Assembly: GCA_022829145.1 (NCBI GenBank)
Contig: CM040745.1
Span: forward strand, 37,134,841-37,198,840
Direction: 5' to 3'
DNA: 64,000 bases
From: Albula goreensis
Lineage: Eukaryota > Chordata > Actinopteri > Albuliformes > Albulidae
The translations under genes were made by a program, and so were the position numbers. Each line of letters starts with the position of its first letter. Positions within the stretch are counted from its first letter, which is position 1. The notes below the pieces were generated by a model. It made no database searches, was not told the origin of the DNA, and saw only the letters and a program-made list of their open reading frames with translations. Positions 15,201 through 26,760 of this stretch are shown in pieces.

Positions 15201-18200
15201 TTTTTTGCCAAGGTGAAAGGACTCTTTACTATTATTATAGCAATTAGTACACTTCTGCGTCCATTGAAAACATTACTAGTTTTCAAGATCCCAGTTGCAG
15301 ATGTATCTTTTGAATGTTTCGTAATGCAAGCACATTTTTGTTTATCCATTATAACTTGGCTTTGTCAACGTATGGATTTGAAAAATATGATAACAAAACA
15401 CTAAGCTAATGAAAACAGCAAAGAACTGGAGTGCTGCCATATTTAAAACAAAGTGTAATTAGAAGCCTTGCATCAGTAGGGTTACTTTACTGGGGGGGAA
15501 ACTACCAGCCTCTTCATCAAAACGTTAAAAAGCTTTTTCTTGTAGTGCATACCAACAAGGATGCTAACCACATGACAAACTTAATCATTATCTAGTTAGT
15601 CTTTGTGGAGGGATTGTGGCACATTATAAGGTGTTATAACTGTTACACTGACATCGCTAGCCCTGTGTCCCATTTGAAACTAAGGCATTTTATCAGTTAA
15701 ATGTTATTTTGAAATGCATCAGCAAAAATGAAGGAATGTTTTGAAATAGAGGAGTGCCTTGATCATTTTTCAGCACAAGAACAGACAAAACTAATGTTTA
15801 CTGCTTAACTTGAGGGAGGTATGAAATTGTAAAGCATATATACTATATTAGGCCGAATAAAACTGACAGCAATTTGACTAAATTCATTGCAACTCGCATT
15901 AGATCTACTGCTGCTTGCATAGTATGCCACCGCAATAAATTTTATAAAGAAGAGTGCCTTAGAAATCCCTTAGAGAATATGAAAATTTGCCTTGAGGAAC
16001 ATATAATTCTGTAAAGTCAGTAAAATATCAGCCTAAATAATGTCTTCTGTGGTTTTCTTTTGCATGAAAACTTGCTAAATAGCAGAAAATATTTTGAAAA
16101 GGTTATCTATTTTTGGAAGTGGAAATAATGATGAATATTTAACCAGGATTGAATTTGGTATGAACTGTTGGATCCCTAAGATGCTTAATTGCTGTCATCC
16201 AACTGCTGACCACAGTCAAACATGCCTAAATAACTGAAAGAAGAAGATGCACCCAAACTCTATAAAAGAACCACATTATATGACTCACTTTACTTTTACC
16301 ACTTCACATAACTTCTGGCTATAAGCTTCTTAAGTATAATCTAAAACTCACGAGCCAATTGCCAGTGAACGTTGGAGATTTGTATACTTATTCTGCTTGA
16401 ATGTATTTCTTCAGCCTCAGACACAAAGTAGAGTATTTACTGTCTTTATCTCTTCTCCAGCTGCTTACATTAAAGTGTACCTACTTGAAAACGGTGTCTG
16501 TGTTGCTAAGAAGAAGACGAAGTCGGTGAGAAAATCTTTGGATCCGCTGTACAACCAGGTGCTGGTCTTCTCAGAGAGTCCCCAGGGAAAAGTGGTACAG
16601 GTATGTTGACTTTAGAGAAAATTGGTCATTCTGTTCTTCGATCAATAAAATACTTTTGTACAGCACCATTTACAAATTGTATTTTCTCATGTATATCACA
16701 CTTTCGATATGATCTACATATGGCCTGTTCTTCTCTACCTTGTGGCCCACCAATGAATGATGAAAAAATGTACATTGTATCAAAAAATGTTTAATTTTGA
16801 ACTATTTTAAACATTTTAGTTACATACATATGTAAAATATACATATGGTGCATGTCTGTAGTCTAGTGGCTAAGGTTCATGACTGGGACCCCTAAGACTT
16901 GTGGCTCAAGTCCCAGTCTAGCCACAGCAAGAACACCATTGCTGTTGGGCCCTTGAGTAAGGCCCTTAACCCCACATTGCACATTGCTCCCAGAGGGGAT
17001 TGGCTCTTGGTTAGCCCAATCAACTGTAAGTCACTTAGGATAAAAGCATTAGCTAAATGACTGTAATGTAATATGTGTACAATTAAAATGGTATATTAGT
17101 GATAGTATGACAAGAATATATGTTCATGTGAGGAGGCTATTTTACATTGTATGGGCCACACATGTGGCCCACAGTTACATGCAATAGAAATGATACATTT
17201 TTGGCATATTTAACCCTCCTATCATGTTCTATTTTAAGTCCATTTTCATTTGGCGTGAGCATACTCTCATATTTGAGAGAGGTTACAGATATATTCAGAG
17301 AAATCTGTTAAGCCAGCGTGCCATCTTTTTATTGGACGCCAGAAAATAATTCAGAACACGGCTTCCGCTCAATAAAAGGAAGCGGTTTTGACCTCGATCC
17401 CCCTCGATCTGTCATTCCACCCATTTGCATCCAGAAGGAGACCCGGCCAGAGCACCTGTCTCTTTTATGAGCTCTCCTCTTAAGCTCTGTCTATTCGGTG
17501 GAAGCCCAAGTCCGGCCGAACAAGAGATTGCGTTTTTAAATGGATTGGATTGAACGGCGGTTTCAGGCCAGTTCGCATCTCAGCGAAAAAGCCCTTTTGG
17601 AAGGATTCCCATAGTAATACCACGGAAAAAAAAAAGTGAGGGCACTTCCTTCTTTGTGATATCCATAGATAAGCCAGAGCGGTTAGGTTAATAGAAGAGC
17701 AGTGAGGTTAATAGCCTTGCATAACATTTTTGCTGTTTTTTTTTCCTACCGCCTGTGAATAATTACAGGAATAATTTGGTGTCTCGTCACTGAATAATTA
17801 GATCCCGCACACCCTCCTTATCATTCTGCTCAGACACGGTTGAGCTTCTGGGAGTCTTGGCAGAGGAAAAAAAGAGATAAATCTCTGTTTTTTTTTTTTT
17901 TCGTCTGGTATTAGATGAAAAGCCAAGTGTTTAACATTAATCTGGAAAGATATTTTTTTTTTGAAGAGAACATTTACTCCACACTGTCATAACAAATGTT
18001 AAAATGAAAAAAAAGTCAGGGCTTCTCTGAACGTTCTCTGGATTTTGAAATGAAAGAGCGTTTGGAAAGAAGCCATAATTTCAGAGGAGACTGAATAGAG
18101 ATAATTTCATAAAAACTCAAACCAGAGATAAGTGATTTTAATATTTTAGCCACTTTAAGCCTACATATACATGTGCATTTGAAGCAACATTCTCCATTAC

Positions 18201-19017
18201 GGACAACCAGAACAGCACAAGGTTATCTTTCTGAATAAACTGTTCTCAGCGTTCCAGCTTTGTAATAATATCACGATTTCCAAAGCAAAGGATGAAAGAT
18301 TGGTCTGAAACAGAAATAGCTCTTTGGCTTCATCCAAGCAGGATTTTTTCTTTCAGTAAGCAACAGGTTCCTTCAAGTTCTGTCTTTCTTAAGATAGTAA
18401 GTCAAGATGAGGGACTTTTTTATAGACACGGTATTACATTTTAGCATTCAGCAGGAGCCTCTATCCTGAGTCACTTACAACAGTGCACACAATGATGATG
18501 CCCTGTTGTCAGCACCACAACCAACCATGATAGCTATTACATCAACCTACAGCTTATCATTAAGTGCTCTAGGAAGTGCCAGAGGAGGTATTACGTACAT
18601 TAGATGGAGTATAGAAGTTAGAGGTAGATAAAATAACGGCTCTGGTTTCTGGGATGGATGGATCAAACAGATGCAGTTCAAACGTACAGATATGTTTTCA
18701 GCTGAGATGGGCAGAGAGTCCGAGACTCTTGCTGTATCTTACATTGACGGCATTATGTTGTAGCATTTCCGTTCACGCTCAACTTTTGTGCTCTGCAGGT
18801 GATTGTCTGGGGAAACTACGGCCGCATGGATCGCAAGTGCTTCATGGGCGTGGCTCGCATCCTGCTGGAGGAGCTGGATCTGTCGAGCATGGTGATTGGC
18901 TGGTACAAGCTTTTCCCCACCTCCTCCATGGTGGACCCGACGATGGCCCCTCTGATCCGCCACTCCTCGCAGCTGTCCCTGGAGAGCACGGTGGGACCCT
19001 GCTGCGACCGTTCTTAA
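2297..19017 (+). CDS. rims4: rims4 (gamma-RIM, RIM4), exons 2-6, partial at 5' end
   Basis: Joined exons 2297-2438, 14431-14543, 14872-14973, 16461-16600 and 18799-19017 keep one frame and give 237 residues plus a stop. Human RIMS4 has about 269 residues with a first exon of about 31, so only exon 1 is missing, upstream of the window. The protein is a short RIM with no zinc finger, PDZ or C2A domain: a serine-rich linker (RSTETGLAVEM, RQASHESIEDSMNSYGSEG), then one C2B domain starting at GDVEIGL and ending near WYKLFPTSSM, then a short tail. RIM C2B domains do not bind calcium; gamma-RIMs are neuronal proteins that modulate presynaptic calcium channels, release and neurite growth. RIMS4 is chosen over RIMS1-3 by the linker LNYSGMCLASD, by GDVEIGLMERNGQLEV, SLDPLYNQVL and VIVWGNYGRM, and by the tail SQLSLESTVGPC. 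All junctions have GT-AG sites. It converges on abra. Confidence 0.93.
4080..5020 (+). mobile_element. Tc1-like DNA transposon relic (copy A)
   Basis: From 4230 the sequence follows the well-known fish Tc1 transposase frame beginning M-P-(R/W)-S-K-E-I: first the paired-type helix-turn-helix region, then the stretch for LTxKxH..YW..VC(Q/K)KPLENPQNFWNNVLWM near 4555-4635, and last the C-terminal codons before 4990 (QQFCMQD, then a region matching RIPPRRF..). It contains stops, frameshifts and a deletion of the central catalytic part, so it is long dead. The left end is a guess because no terminal inverted repeat was identified. Confidence 0.8.
5035..5120 (+). repeat. L2-type LINE/SINE 3' tail
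   Basis: The sequence ctgtaaagtgctttgggtat followed by aaaatgcaatatag and a run of att triplets is the usual 3' end of L2-clade LINEs and of the SINEs that borrow it in fishes. Only the tail is visible, directly after the Tc1 relic. Confidence 0.7.
6187..6530 (+). repeat. SINE-like interspersed repeat, copy 1
   Basis: This stretch aligns by eye with 46812-47200 over most of its length. Shared blocks include tttgggaagcag, the phrase tgacctcatcatcctc or its close form, and a block reading gtcgtcacatga followed by a glycine-poor ctgcctcc motif. The 5' part has tRNA-like A- and B-box-like phrases. I cannot match it to a named family. Confidence 0.55.
7000..7660 (-). mobile_element. LTR-like interspersed repeat, minus-strand copy
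   Basis: Read on the minus strand from about 7650, the sequence parallels 55800-56220 on the plus strand: a start like tgtgacactgggagag, the purine block gtggagggaggagc, the phrase tccctccctcag, then aggtgtgagcaattg and a T-rich second half. The layout suggests a long terminal repeat, but ends and target duplications were not found. It is a fossil of uncertain family. Confidence 0.4.
9195..9233. repeat. (AG)n microsatellite
   Basis: An uninterrupted AG dinucleotide run of about 19 units. Confidence 0.97.
9480..10210 (+). mobile_element. Tc1/mariner-type transposon relic (second family)
   Basis: The plus-strand codons follow a fish Tc1-like transposase: a region matching VSKTNAQQVIAWC, then NWTFEQWK, then SFTLFPTSGWVH near 9790-9815, LPTVKHG near 9850-9870, ITLxGRITTK near 9935-9960 and a C-terminal EVKHLPW-like block near 10090. 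The frame is broken many times. It is a different subfamily from the relic at 4080. Confidence 0.8.
11650..12400. other. Intron block, possible conserved non-coding DNA
   Basis: Positions 12090-12330 are more GC-rich and of higher complexity than their surroundings, with no open frame of note and no resemblance to the repeats in the window. That is how conserved non-coding elements often look, but nothing here proves it. Confidence 0.2.
14431..14543 (+). CDS. rims4: rims4 exon 3
   Basis: The acceptor is an excellent pyrimidine tract ending in ccccacag; the donor is gtgagt. The exon encodes LNYSGMCLASDSQFSDFLDG followed by MGPAQFVGRQTLATTSM. The motif QFSDFLDGxGPAQ is found just before the C2B domain in all RIMs; the LNYSGMCLASD start is RIMS4-type. 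Confidence 0.94.
14872..14973 (+). CDS. rims4: rims4 exon 4, start of C2B domain
   Basis: The acceptor ends in ctcatttag and the donor is gtaatt. The exon encodes GDVEIGLMERNGQLEVEII and then QARGLTMRPGSKGPP, which are the first beta strands of C2B. The intron before it is only 328 bases. Confidence 0.94.
14974..16460 (+). other. rims4 intron 4
   Basis: AT-rich intron of 1.5 kb. I see nothing recognisable in it apart from splice signals at both ends. Confidence 0.8.
16461..16600 (+). CDS. rims4: rims4 exon 5, middle of C2B domain
   Basis: The acceptor ends in tcttctccag and the donor is gtatgt. The exon encodes AAYIKVYLLENGVCVAKKK, TKSVRKSLDPLYNQVLVF and SESPQGKVVQ. The basic KKKTKS stretch is the polybasic strand of the C2 fold. 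Confidence 0.95.
16848..17085 (+). repeat. tRNA-derived SINE with L2-type tail
   Basis: The 5' part has an A-box-like tagtctagtggctaagg and a B-box-like ggctcaagtcccag, in tRNA spacing. The middle gives cattgctgttgggcccttga and the 3' end is taagtcacttaggataaaag followed by tagctaaatgactgtaatg, the L2-derived tail shared by many fish SINEs. Related copies lie at 61623-61880 and, 3' part only, at 44360-44515. Confidence 0.85.
17260..18300. other. rims4 intron 5 block, candidate conserved element
   Basis: The 2.2-kb intron before the last exon has a long high-complexity stretch with no repeat hallmarks, including ttttattggacgcc and agccagcgtgccatc near 17310-17340 and balanced composition to about 17900. 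It could hold a regulatory element of rims4. The call rests only on composition. Confidence 0.2.
18799..19017 (+). CDS. rims4: rims4 exon 6, end of C2B domain and stop
   Basis: The acceptor ends in gctctgcag and the stop is TAA at 19015-19017. The exon encodes VIVWGNYGRMDRKCFMGVAR, ILLEELDLSSMVIGWYKLF, PTSSMVDPTMAPLIRHSSQ and LSLESTVGPCCDRS. The terminal SQLSLESTVGPC matches RIMS4; RIMS1 and RIMS2 end in SQSSLESSTGP-type tails. Confidence 0.95.
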   Translation: MIVWGNYGRMDRKCFMGVARILLEELDLSSMVIGWYKLFPTSSMVDPTMAPLIRHSSQLSLESTVGPCCDRS

Positions 19018-20123
19018 TATCGCAGGGCCGCGGACTCTGTCATTTTTTTGTTTGGGACCCTTTTTTTCCGTCGTGCACCTCCTCCTTCCCAGGATGCACT
19101 GGGGAGTTCAGGGTGCTGCGTGCATGGTGGCAGTCCCCCCCACTCCCCCCCCAGCTCCGAGGCAGTGAAGCAGCATGCAGGTGACGCTGGCCTTGTGTCG
19201 TCCCTGCTATAAAAAGCTGTAAAAAAACAAATAAACAAACAAACAAACGGAGACAGGGACACAAAAGACTTTATGTCTTGAGTACTGGGCCCACCTGAGA
19301 TGAAAGGAACTCATTGCTTGCAGCTGATTTACGTTGACTGGGCCGTAGCTACACAGGATACAGTCTGCAGTCTCTTTTGGTGTTTTACCTCACAGTGGAC
19401 TTTGGAAGACAGTTGAGGATCAATATCATGATACCATGATACCATGCGGAACACCCGCCAACTGCAAACGTTTCTGCTACACTGTTGGGCGTGTGCAATA
19501 TCAGGGCGATAACCCACATTAAAATAATACTAATAAAACAAAACCTAAACAAAAGGCAAAATATCCTTAGTTACGCGAAGCAGGTTATGCTTTCCACTAA
19601 CGATTGTGAGCATAATGTCAACAAAACCAGGCTTGGGGGTTGGAATTTGTATTTAGTTTTGCTGTTGTATCTAAAATACTTCTCAAGAAGAACTATGAAT
19701 GTTTGTCTTTGAGGCTTGGCTCACCCTTGATTTATTACGTTTATTTACTTTTTACTGTGCCAATTTACCAGCGAGTGTCTTTAATTTGTGGCTTGTGCCA
19801 TTGTTCAGTGAATAGGGGTTATCTACTTGGACTGAAACATTTGATGACTGCTTTTAAAAACATAGATATTGAATTGTTAGAATTAGATTTCAGAGTACTT
19901 TTCTAAATATTTGTTATCCCTTTGAATCAATGTGAAACATTCTGTTGGATAAGATAATAACAACGACACGATAATATTTAAAGTCATGTGACAACAGGAG
20001 TGCTCACATCACAGAGCTAAACCTGCGAAATAGAAGATGAAAAAAAGTGAAGAGTGTACACACAACAAGGTATTACGTACAATAATATTCAGTTTAATGG
20101 GCTATTTGTGCACTTTATTGTAA

Positions 20124-20154
<31 letters not shown>

Positions 20155-22900
20155 GCTAATCTGAAGTGAGCCAAAGTCTTTTAATGTGTTGATTAGTAAG
20201 TCAAGAGACGTACTGGTCCATAAAACTGGTTTAAGATCATAAAACAGGACTTTGGTAGCACAGCATTATTGTAGCATTAGCATTCAGCATGACAGGCTAT
20301 ATAGCTTAATACAAAATAGTACGAAAAAGTTAGCGAAGCATGAGAAAAGTTGTTATTGGGTAATTGTGAGAAACATTTTGCTTGAAATAGGATGGGGAGC
20401 AAATGATGTAGCAGCAGACTTCAGTAGTAAATTATAGGTGCAAACTTGAATTGTACTGTGAACAATACAGAAGCGATAACCAGAAAGACATTTTTTTCTA
20501 CTATGAAGGAGAAGTAATGATGAAATAACACAGAAATAAGAGATATGTGTATCTATGTACAAAACATAATTTGTAATTTCCAATTTGAGCAAATTTATAC
20601 GAAAATATACAGTTTGCAAAAATACACATCTTTCCCTTTTGTGAAAAATGAGGACATTTTAATTAATTTGAAACATAACTTCTTCATACTTTAACATAAC
20701 ATATTTATCTATCGTTGACCAGCATGGATCTATTGTTGAACACCATGTAAATTGAATAAATATATGTAATTACATATAGAGAAGACAGAATTATACATCT
20801 TGAAAATTAAGTCAATCTATGGTTATAGTTTTGTAATATGGACATTTTATTATTTATATACTGTCCACAAAAACAGACCATGCTACCAGAATGGTATTTT
20901 GTAGCAAGATAACAAAACAGTTTCAAATTTCTCAAATTTTTCAAAGTTTGATCTATTGGCAAATTGATCTTACATTTTTCTAGAAACCAATAAATAACCA
21001 GTCTGAATATTTTATAATCAATACTTTATATGTACACATCACCAAGAACCATAAACTGTACTCTACATTCATATTATAATGTTTTCATTTGTAATAACTA
21101 CATTTTATTTTATAAAGCAATAATTAACACAATCCTCGTTAAACTCTTTGGTATCACAGGGCCAGAGACCATATATCCAAATGCCATAAAACAATAAAAT
21201 ATATTAATTATAACTGGAAACATACATGAGGAATGAAGTCGGTGCAGGAATGTATTGTTTTTATTTCAGAGTAAATTCATTAGAATACTAGTCTGATAAC
21301 ACATGCTCTTTAAAGTACACTTATAAGGTGAAATTAAATAAAAGATAGTCATGTATTTCACACATACTGTACAAGTGTATTTTAAAAAGTTTCTAGTTTT
21401 TATCAAAATACTGTACTGTACCAGCACAATTTAAAAAAAAAACAGTTCATTATGATGCATGAGAGTATGGAGAGTGCGTGACCAAAACTGTCCTGAAACG
21501 GTTATGTCATTATATTAGTATTCATATTTCAAACAGACATAAAATGCAGTTTCCTTAACTGACATGTGCTGTCCCACCCATATCAAAACATCAACTCCTT
21601 GGCAACACTAATTAGGTACATAGCACTGGAATATGAACTTCTGCCACATTCCAGATTTTTGAAATTCCTAAAATTCAATGATTTAGTCTGAAATGCCATC
21701 TCCAAAATGTACGATTTGTCAGTGAAATGTCTGTGATGTTAACAGGAATCCAGTAAAAAAAAGAAAATTGTATACCAACGAAATGTTTTGAAAGCACATT
21801 ATTATATAGTCAGTTCATTATTCAAGTTTGTTTCTAAATTCCATCTAAATATTCCATTTTGACATTCTTTCCTTCACATACTTTTTTCCCATTGAGGTGA
21901 CAAAAAGAAGCTCTAAAACCTTTGAAATGATTCAATTATAAAGTATCAATTATATAAAAGAGTCCTATTAATTAGTATTTACATTAAAGAAGTTTGCAAA
22001 CTGAGTTTTCAGAGCAACTTGTGAAATTGTTTTGAATTTATGTGCAATCAGTGCCAAAATATGATATTAATGATTGACATGCAGATTGATAATGATTAAT
22101 AAATAACATCGGGAGTATGGCAACAGATTCATAAAGGCCTTGTAATGACTGGTCATATCCATTTTTATGATACATATAAAAATGACTGTCAAGACATTTT
22201 GCAGCCAGTGTAAGTTACTGGAAAAATGGCCACATTGTTCTTTGTTTTTTTACCTGTTTCCTCAGAAATATGACAGTAGAGAACAGCATGAGGTCTTGAG
22301 AAACTAGGCTACAAAAAAAACCTTCTAATGTTCAATAATCAATCTTGAGAATTTCTTTCCCTGAATAAAAATATGACACATAATAAAGATGACTAGGTTG
22401 CGTATATTACATTTTTTTAACCTCTAAAGGAAATTTTAGCCAATTTCTGTATGTAAGGTGCGGTTGAAACAGTAGCATAATAGAGTTTTACATTCTCTTG
22501 TCAGAAGAATTGTTAATGGTATGTTTATGGTATATTTTTCTACAATTACCATCAGAATGTATTTCAGTTAACCTCATTTGTTAAGATATGTGTATGATTA
22601 TTTGAAATTTAACTAGTTGTTAAATCCATTTAAACTGAAGAGAATGTGTTGGCATGTTTGCAGTTACCTTGATAAACAATAGCAAGCAAATAATTGCCAA
22701 AATGTACTGGATACAAAAACCAATGAGCAAAAAATAAGAAATTCTGGAATGATGGCAACCTTATATAAAATATATTTCCTTTTTTTCCCCACAAAAAAAG
22801 TGTTAAGTACACTTGTTTTTCGGAATCAATAGATAGTGCCCTAACATTTTTTTCTGTTTGATGTTGTTGTTTTTGGGAAGTGTTAACCTTGTTCTCCCAA
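19018..22900 (+). other. rims4 3' untranslated region and downstream spacer
   Basis: A first possible poly(A) signal aataaa lies at 19230-19235 and others follow near 19530. The stretch beyond is very AT-rich and repeat-poor, which would fit a long neuronal 3' UTR, but the true end cannot be read from sequence. A poly(T) run sits near 20136-20154. Confidence 0.4.
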
Positions 22901-25760
22901 AATTTGAAATGCACACTTTTCCCAGTATTTCAAACCCCACCAACCACTGCAAAAGGGCTCAGACAGGCCTGCATTCTTATCTGAATTCGAGCCACTACTT
23001 CTCTCCACAGGCCTTCAGCTGAGCTGTGGTCTCCACTACCAGGGCAGCTGATTGGTGGGGGGGCTGCTCTGGTGACCAATCACATAACAGGATCAGCCAC
23101 TCAGCCAAGCAGCCTCCCTCTCACTCAAATTTCAACCGCATGTCCGTTCTCTGTCAGCGACACAAGGTTGGCAATCAGGTCACCGTCTCTGAGTCCACCA
23201 TTAGCGTGAAGGTTTATAGCTCTCCTAGTGCCTTTAATTTCATCATTATTCTTCAGACATGCTCCCTAAGTCACCATGATGGGTGGCAGAAATTAGAAAC
23301 TACGGTTGTAAACTGTTTCTAGTCCTTGCCCGGACATATTGAATTACCAATCATAAATCTGACAAACCTGTAATGTTTTGGAGAAAATTTGAAATAAAAT
23401 AGCAAGGGATTTGCATAAAATAGCAAGGGAGAAAAATGAGAACAATGGCGATCTAATCAGCCGAGAAAACAGCCTCCATTGTCACAACACCCTTACATTA
23501 CCCTTACAACAGCACTGACTACAAAAACACACATGCGCGTCACATTATCTTTTGCGTAAGATACACTTGTCGAAGTGACCTCTCCCATTTTCGCTTGTGA
23601 AACATAATGTCCTGTATGTGCACACGAGGGCTGCAATTTGAGAAATTAAAGTTAAGTGCCACTCAAAGGTAGAACAGCAGAAACGTATCAGGGATTTGAA
23701 ACCCAAATTGTTCAACGGTTCCAACCCCTATGTCACCTGATGTCCTTATATAATAAAGCATGTTTTATCAAAAGCTGAACATAACTACATCTTTAACAAT
23801 ACAAATTTTCTCCTCATTCAAAACAGGATTCAAATACTTGATACAGTAATTCAAAATATTTATTACAGCATAATAATAAGAACAAAACAGCAGCAGCAAC
23901 AACAATACACAATATAATTCAATCTTTATTTTATAAACACAAAACTTTAATTTATCATCACAACGTAAAATAAAAGCTGATATATTTCGATATATTTCAT
24001 CTGGAGTCTCTAATTAACATCCAGCCAGATGTTAATTGAGATATTTATGAGAATGTTTTGCGTAGAGGACACTCCACATCTTTCTTCTTTTAATGCTCGA
24101 ATATCATATATTTTGATATTCTATATCTATATCATATATTTTGACACAGAGGCCTTAAACAGTATGACACCAGAGGTCTGAAAAAGCAAAAATTTCAATA
24201 TCGGTAGATGTCTATTGAGAAGAAAATGATTACTCTTTTATTAACGAAAACAAAAAGGTTGTGTTGTCTCTCATATTCCAAAAATACTTTCAATTAATTC
24301 ATATATTTTATTCATGTGTCCCCCTTTCTCTTGTGTTCTGTGTGCAGTGTGTAGCCATGGTTGTGACTGTGGTGTTTTCTGGGTCCATGAAGTCCAGGTT
24401 TAAAGACCATTTGTTTGTTTAGACAGGATGTTCAAAGTTTATGTGAACATATCACTCAACTCTTAAGTACGAAATGACAGGTTTCACCCCTGCTCTGGGA
24501 TGTTGTGACTTACAACAGGGAGATATTATCTTTTTGTTCACTGGTTTGATGATAATTTATTACATGTAGATTTCAATTCTTAAAAAAAATAAATATATAT
24601 TATTGTTGAATAATGCACAGTTTGATGTAATTGTTAAAACTATTCCAACTGTTAATAAAAATTAGTTTAATCTGTTTTCTCAGAAGCAACTTTGTGTCTT
24701 TTTTCAACAAGATCAATCTTGACGAACCTGACCTCAACGATAAAGTTATTTCTCATAGAGATCATCATGTGACTTAGATCACTAAGGATTGACGGGGATA
24801 AGTACATGTTAGCAGAAAAAAGACGATAAATAAAAGTGAGAAATGAAATGGGAATCCCATGGAAATTGATTTTGTTCAACTCAATTGAACACATTCTTCC
24901 AAGTGCAGATCCTTCTGTCCTGTTAATACACGATCCGTGTTTATGAATATCCCATATATGAAAAAACTGTGATTGATTCCGCTAGCTCTAAATTATGAAT
25001 CAACATTATAATACCTGCAGGTCCAAGGTTAAGATGTACTCAATGTGTCCAGTGTGGAATACAGACAATTGTATAGCCTACGGCAAGGTGATATAATACT
25101 AAAAATTATGATCAGAAGTAAGCGACAGTATATGAATGATGAAATCTAAATTGTTTAACTCATAGAGGAATACGCAATAGATTACCATCATATACTTACA
25201 ACATTGATCCTCACTGTAGAAGTCTCTGACTCACAGCATTCTAAACAGTACACTTTTTTAACAGCTGAAATACATTTCACTCCAGAAAGTGTATTTTGCC
25301 ACAGCAACGTTTCTAATACTTAGAGAAAAAGGAGGGAAATTATGAAGACATATTTCATGAGCGTATTTTACAGCTATGAAATGCCAGCATGCTTTGTGAG
25401 GGTTCTTTGCGGAGGAGGTGAGGTAAGGTAATGCCTGTTGGATGTCCTTCAGGCTGGTGGCATACAAACCCAGCCCCTCTAACCCCCCCCCCCCCTCGTT
25501 CTGGCTGCTCTTCAGGGGCTGCCTCCTGCATGGCGCGCTTCTGCTCGGCGGATACGAACAGCCTGCGTTAAGGTCATTCGCTCGGGATTGGCTCGCTCAC
25601 AGACGCGGGGGTCATGGCTCTAAACCAAAGACGAATTTCCAACCTTTGACCCACAAATCAAAAAAAGACCACGGACAAAAAAAAAAGGGCAGGCATTCTC
25701 ACTATGGTACGTTCAAGGTAAAACTGAACAGCCAGAGAGAAACAGACACAAAGTACAATG
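22900..25760. other. Spacer between rims4 and abra 3' ends
   Basis: No gene is seen. A block at 22960-23330 is GC-richer than its surroundings. A hairpin with 10-bp arms (aattaacatc and gatgttaatt) lies near 24015. A poly(C) run sits at about 25481-25494. Confidence 0.5.
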
Positions 25761-25778
25761 AGAAAAATAACAATTTAA

Positions 25779-25784
25779 TTTATT
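25779..25784 (-). terminator. Candidate poly(A) signal of abra
   Basis: AATAAA on the minus strand, about 540 bases after the abra stop codon. It would give a 3' UTR of usual length. There is no experimental support. Confidence 0.4.
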
Positions 25785-26322
25785 GCTAAACAACAAGATA
25801 TTACTTTTTTTTTTTTGTCAAGTGCCCTTCTGTAAGAAGACTCGTGTGCTTTCACTTTGAAAGAAATGTTCTCTTAAAGCAGGAAGCTCCAATCCACAAA
25901 ATACTGTAGCTATCTCCTCTTTTAAATCACACATCACAATTAAATATAAATAACACTGTATTACTCTTCATGTATAAAACTGTCTTTCACATTAACTAAT
26001 GCACAGTCCTGTGGTTTACTGTTGGGTAAACCCCTCACAGTTCATACAGTATCTGTATACTGTTTGTATCTGTATTCAAAATGTACTTAAATATAAGTCA
26101 TATTTGCCGTTGTGATTTTAGAGATTCACACTTTGTCCATAATGAATCGCCAGCGGCTTATCGGGTATTGTTTAGCTATGATCGCATCGACTCACTTTAC
26201 ACAGTGAGTCTATTCATAGTCTATGGCTCAGCTGAGTACAAGAGGGAATTGTGAGGGTCTGTAAACTGTTGGCAGGTGGGGAGAGGGTTCGGGTTGGGGA
26301 GGGGTGTTTGTGAGCTGTAGCA

Positions 26323-26760
26323 TCAGTCGAGTAGTGTGATGATGACGTTGTCATCCTGGCCCTTCCAGAGCATCTCGCCGGGGAAGTCCACCATGCGGTG
26401 CTTCCTACAGCGCAGCAGGATGCCCACCACCTTGTCGGAGATCTTGACGTAGCGGTCGAAGAGCCTCCCGAACGTCATGCAGATCCTGCCGCTCTTGTCG
26501 GGCACGCCCATGTCGCGGATGATGTAGCACATCTCGTCCATCTCCCTGCGGACGTGCTTCTGCGCCCGCTCCCCGCGCTCGGCCGTCTTGGAGCCCTCCT
26601 TGGGCCGCCCGTAGCCCGCGTCGCCCTTCTGCAGGCGCTTGGCCATGGCGAGGTCGTAGTCGAAATCCTCGCTGAAGGGGTTCAGCTTCTGGCCCTCCAG
26701 GTGCTGCTCGGACCATTGCGCCCATTTTGATTTCAGGTCATTCATTGTGTTCACCTTGAT
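26323..26760 (-). CDS. abra: abra exon 2, actin-binding and costars region
   Basis: The acceptor reads tgctccacag on the minus strand. The exon encodes 145 residues beginning IKVNTMNDLKSKWAQW and ends with TGA. It holds all of the region that in mammalian STARS is needed for actin binding and SRF activation. Confidence 0.94.
   Translation of the reverse strand: MKVNTMNDLKSKWAQWSEQHLEGQKLNPFSEDFDYDLAMAKRLQKGDAGYGRPKEGSKTAERGERAQKHVRREMDEMCYIIRDMGVPDKSGRICMTFGRLFDRYVKISDKVVGILLRCRKHRMVDFPGEMLWKGQDDNVIITLLD

Noticed and set aside
16848-16925. An intact tRNA gene
   Set aside because: A- and B-box-like phrases are present, but the sequence continues into a SINE body and L2 tail and does not close a cloverleaf.
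2297-19017. Calling the first gene rims2 from its linkage to abra and an angiopoietin
   Set aside because: Linkage suggests RIMS2, but the residues (LNYSGMCLASD linker, GDVEIGL, SLDPLYNQVL, VIVWGNYGRM, tail SQLSLESTVGPC) and the short-RIM exon layout match RIMS4.
18654-19184. A 176-codon plus-strand open frame
   Set aside because: It overlaps the last rims4 exon in another frame and runs through its splice acceptor.
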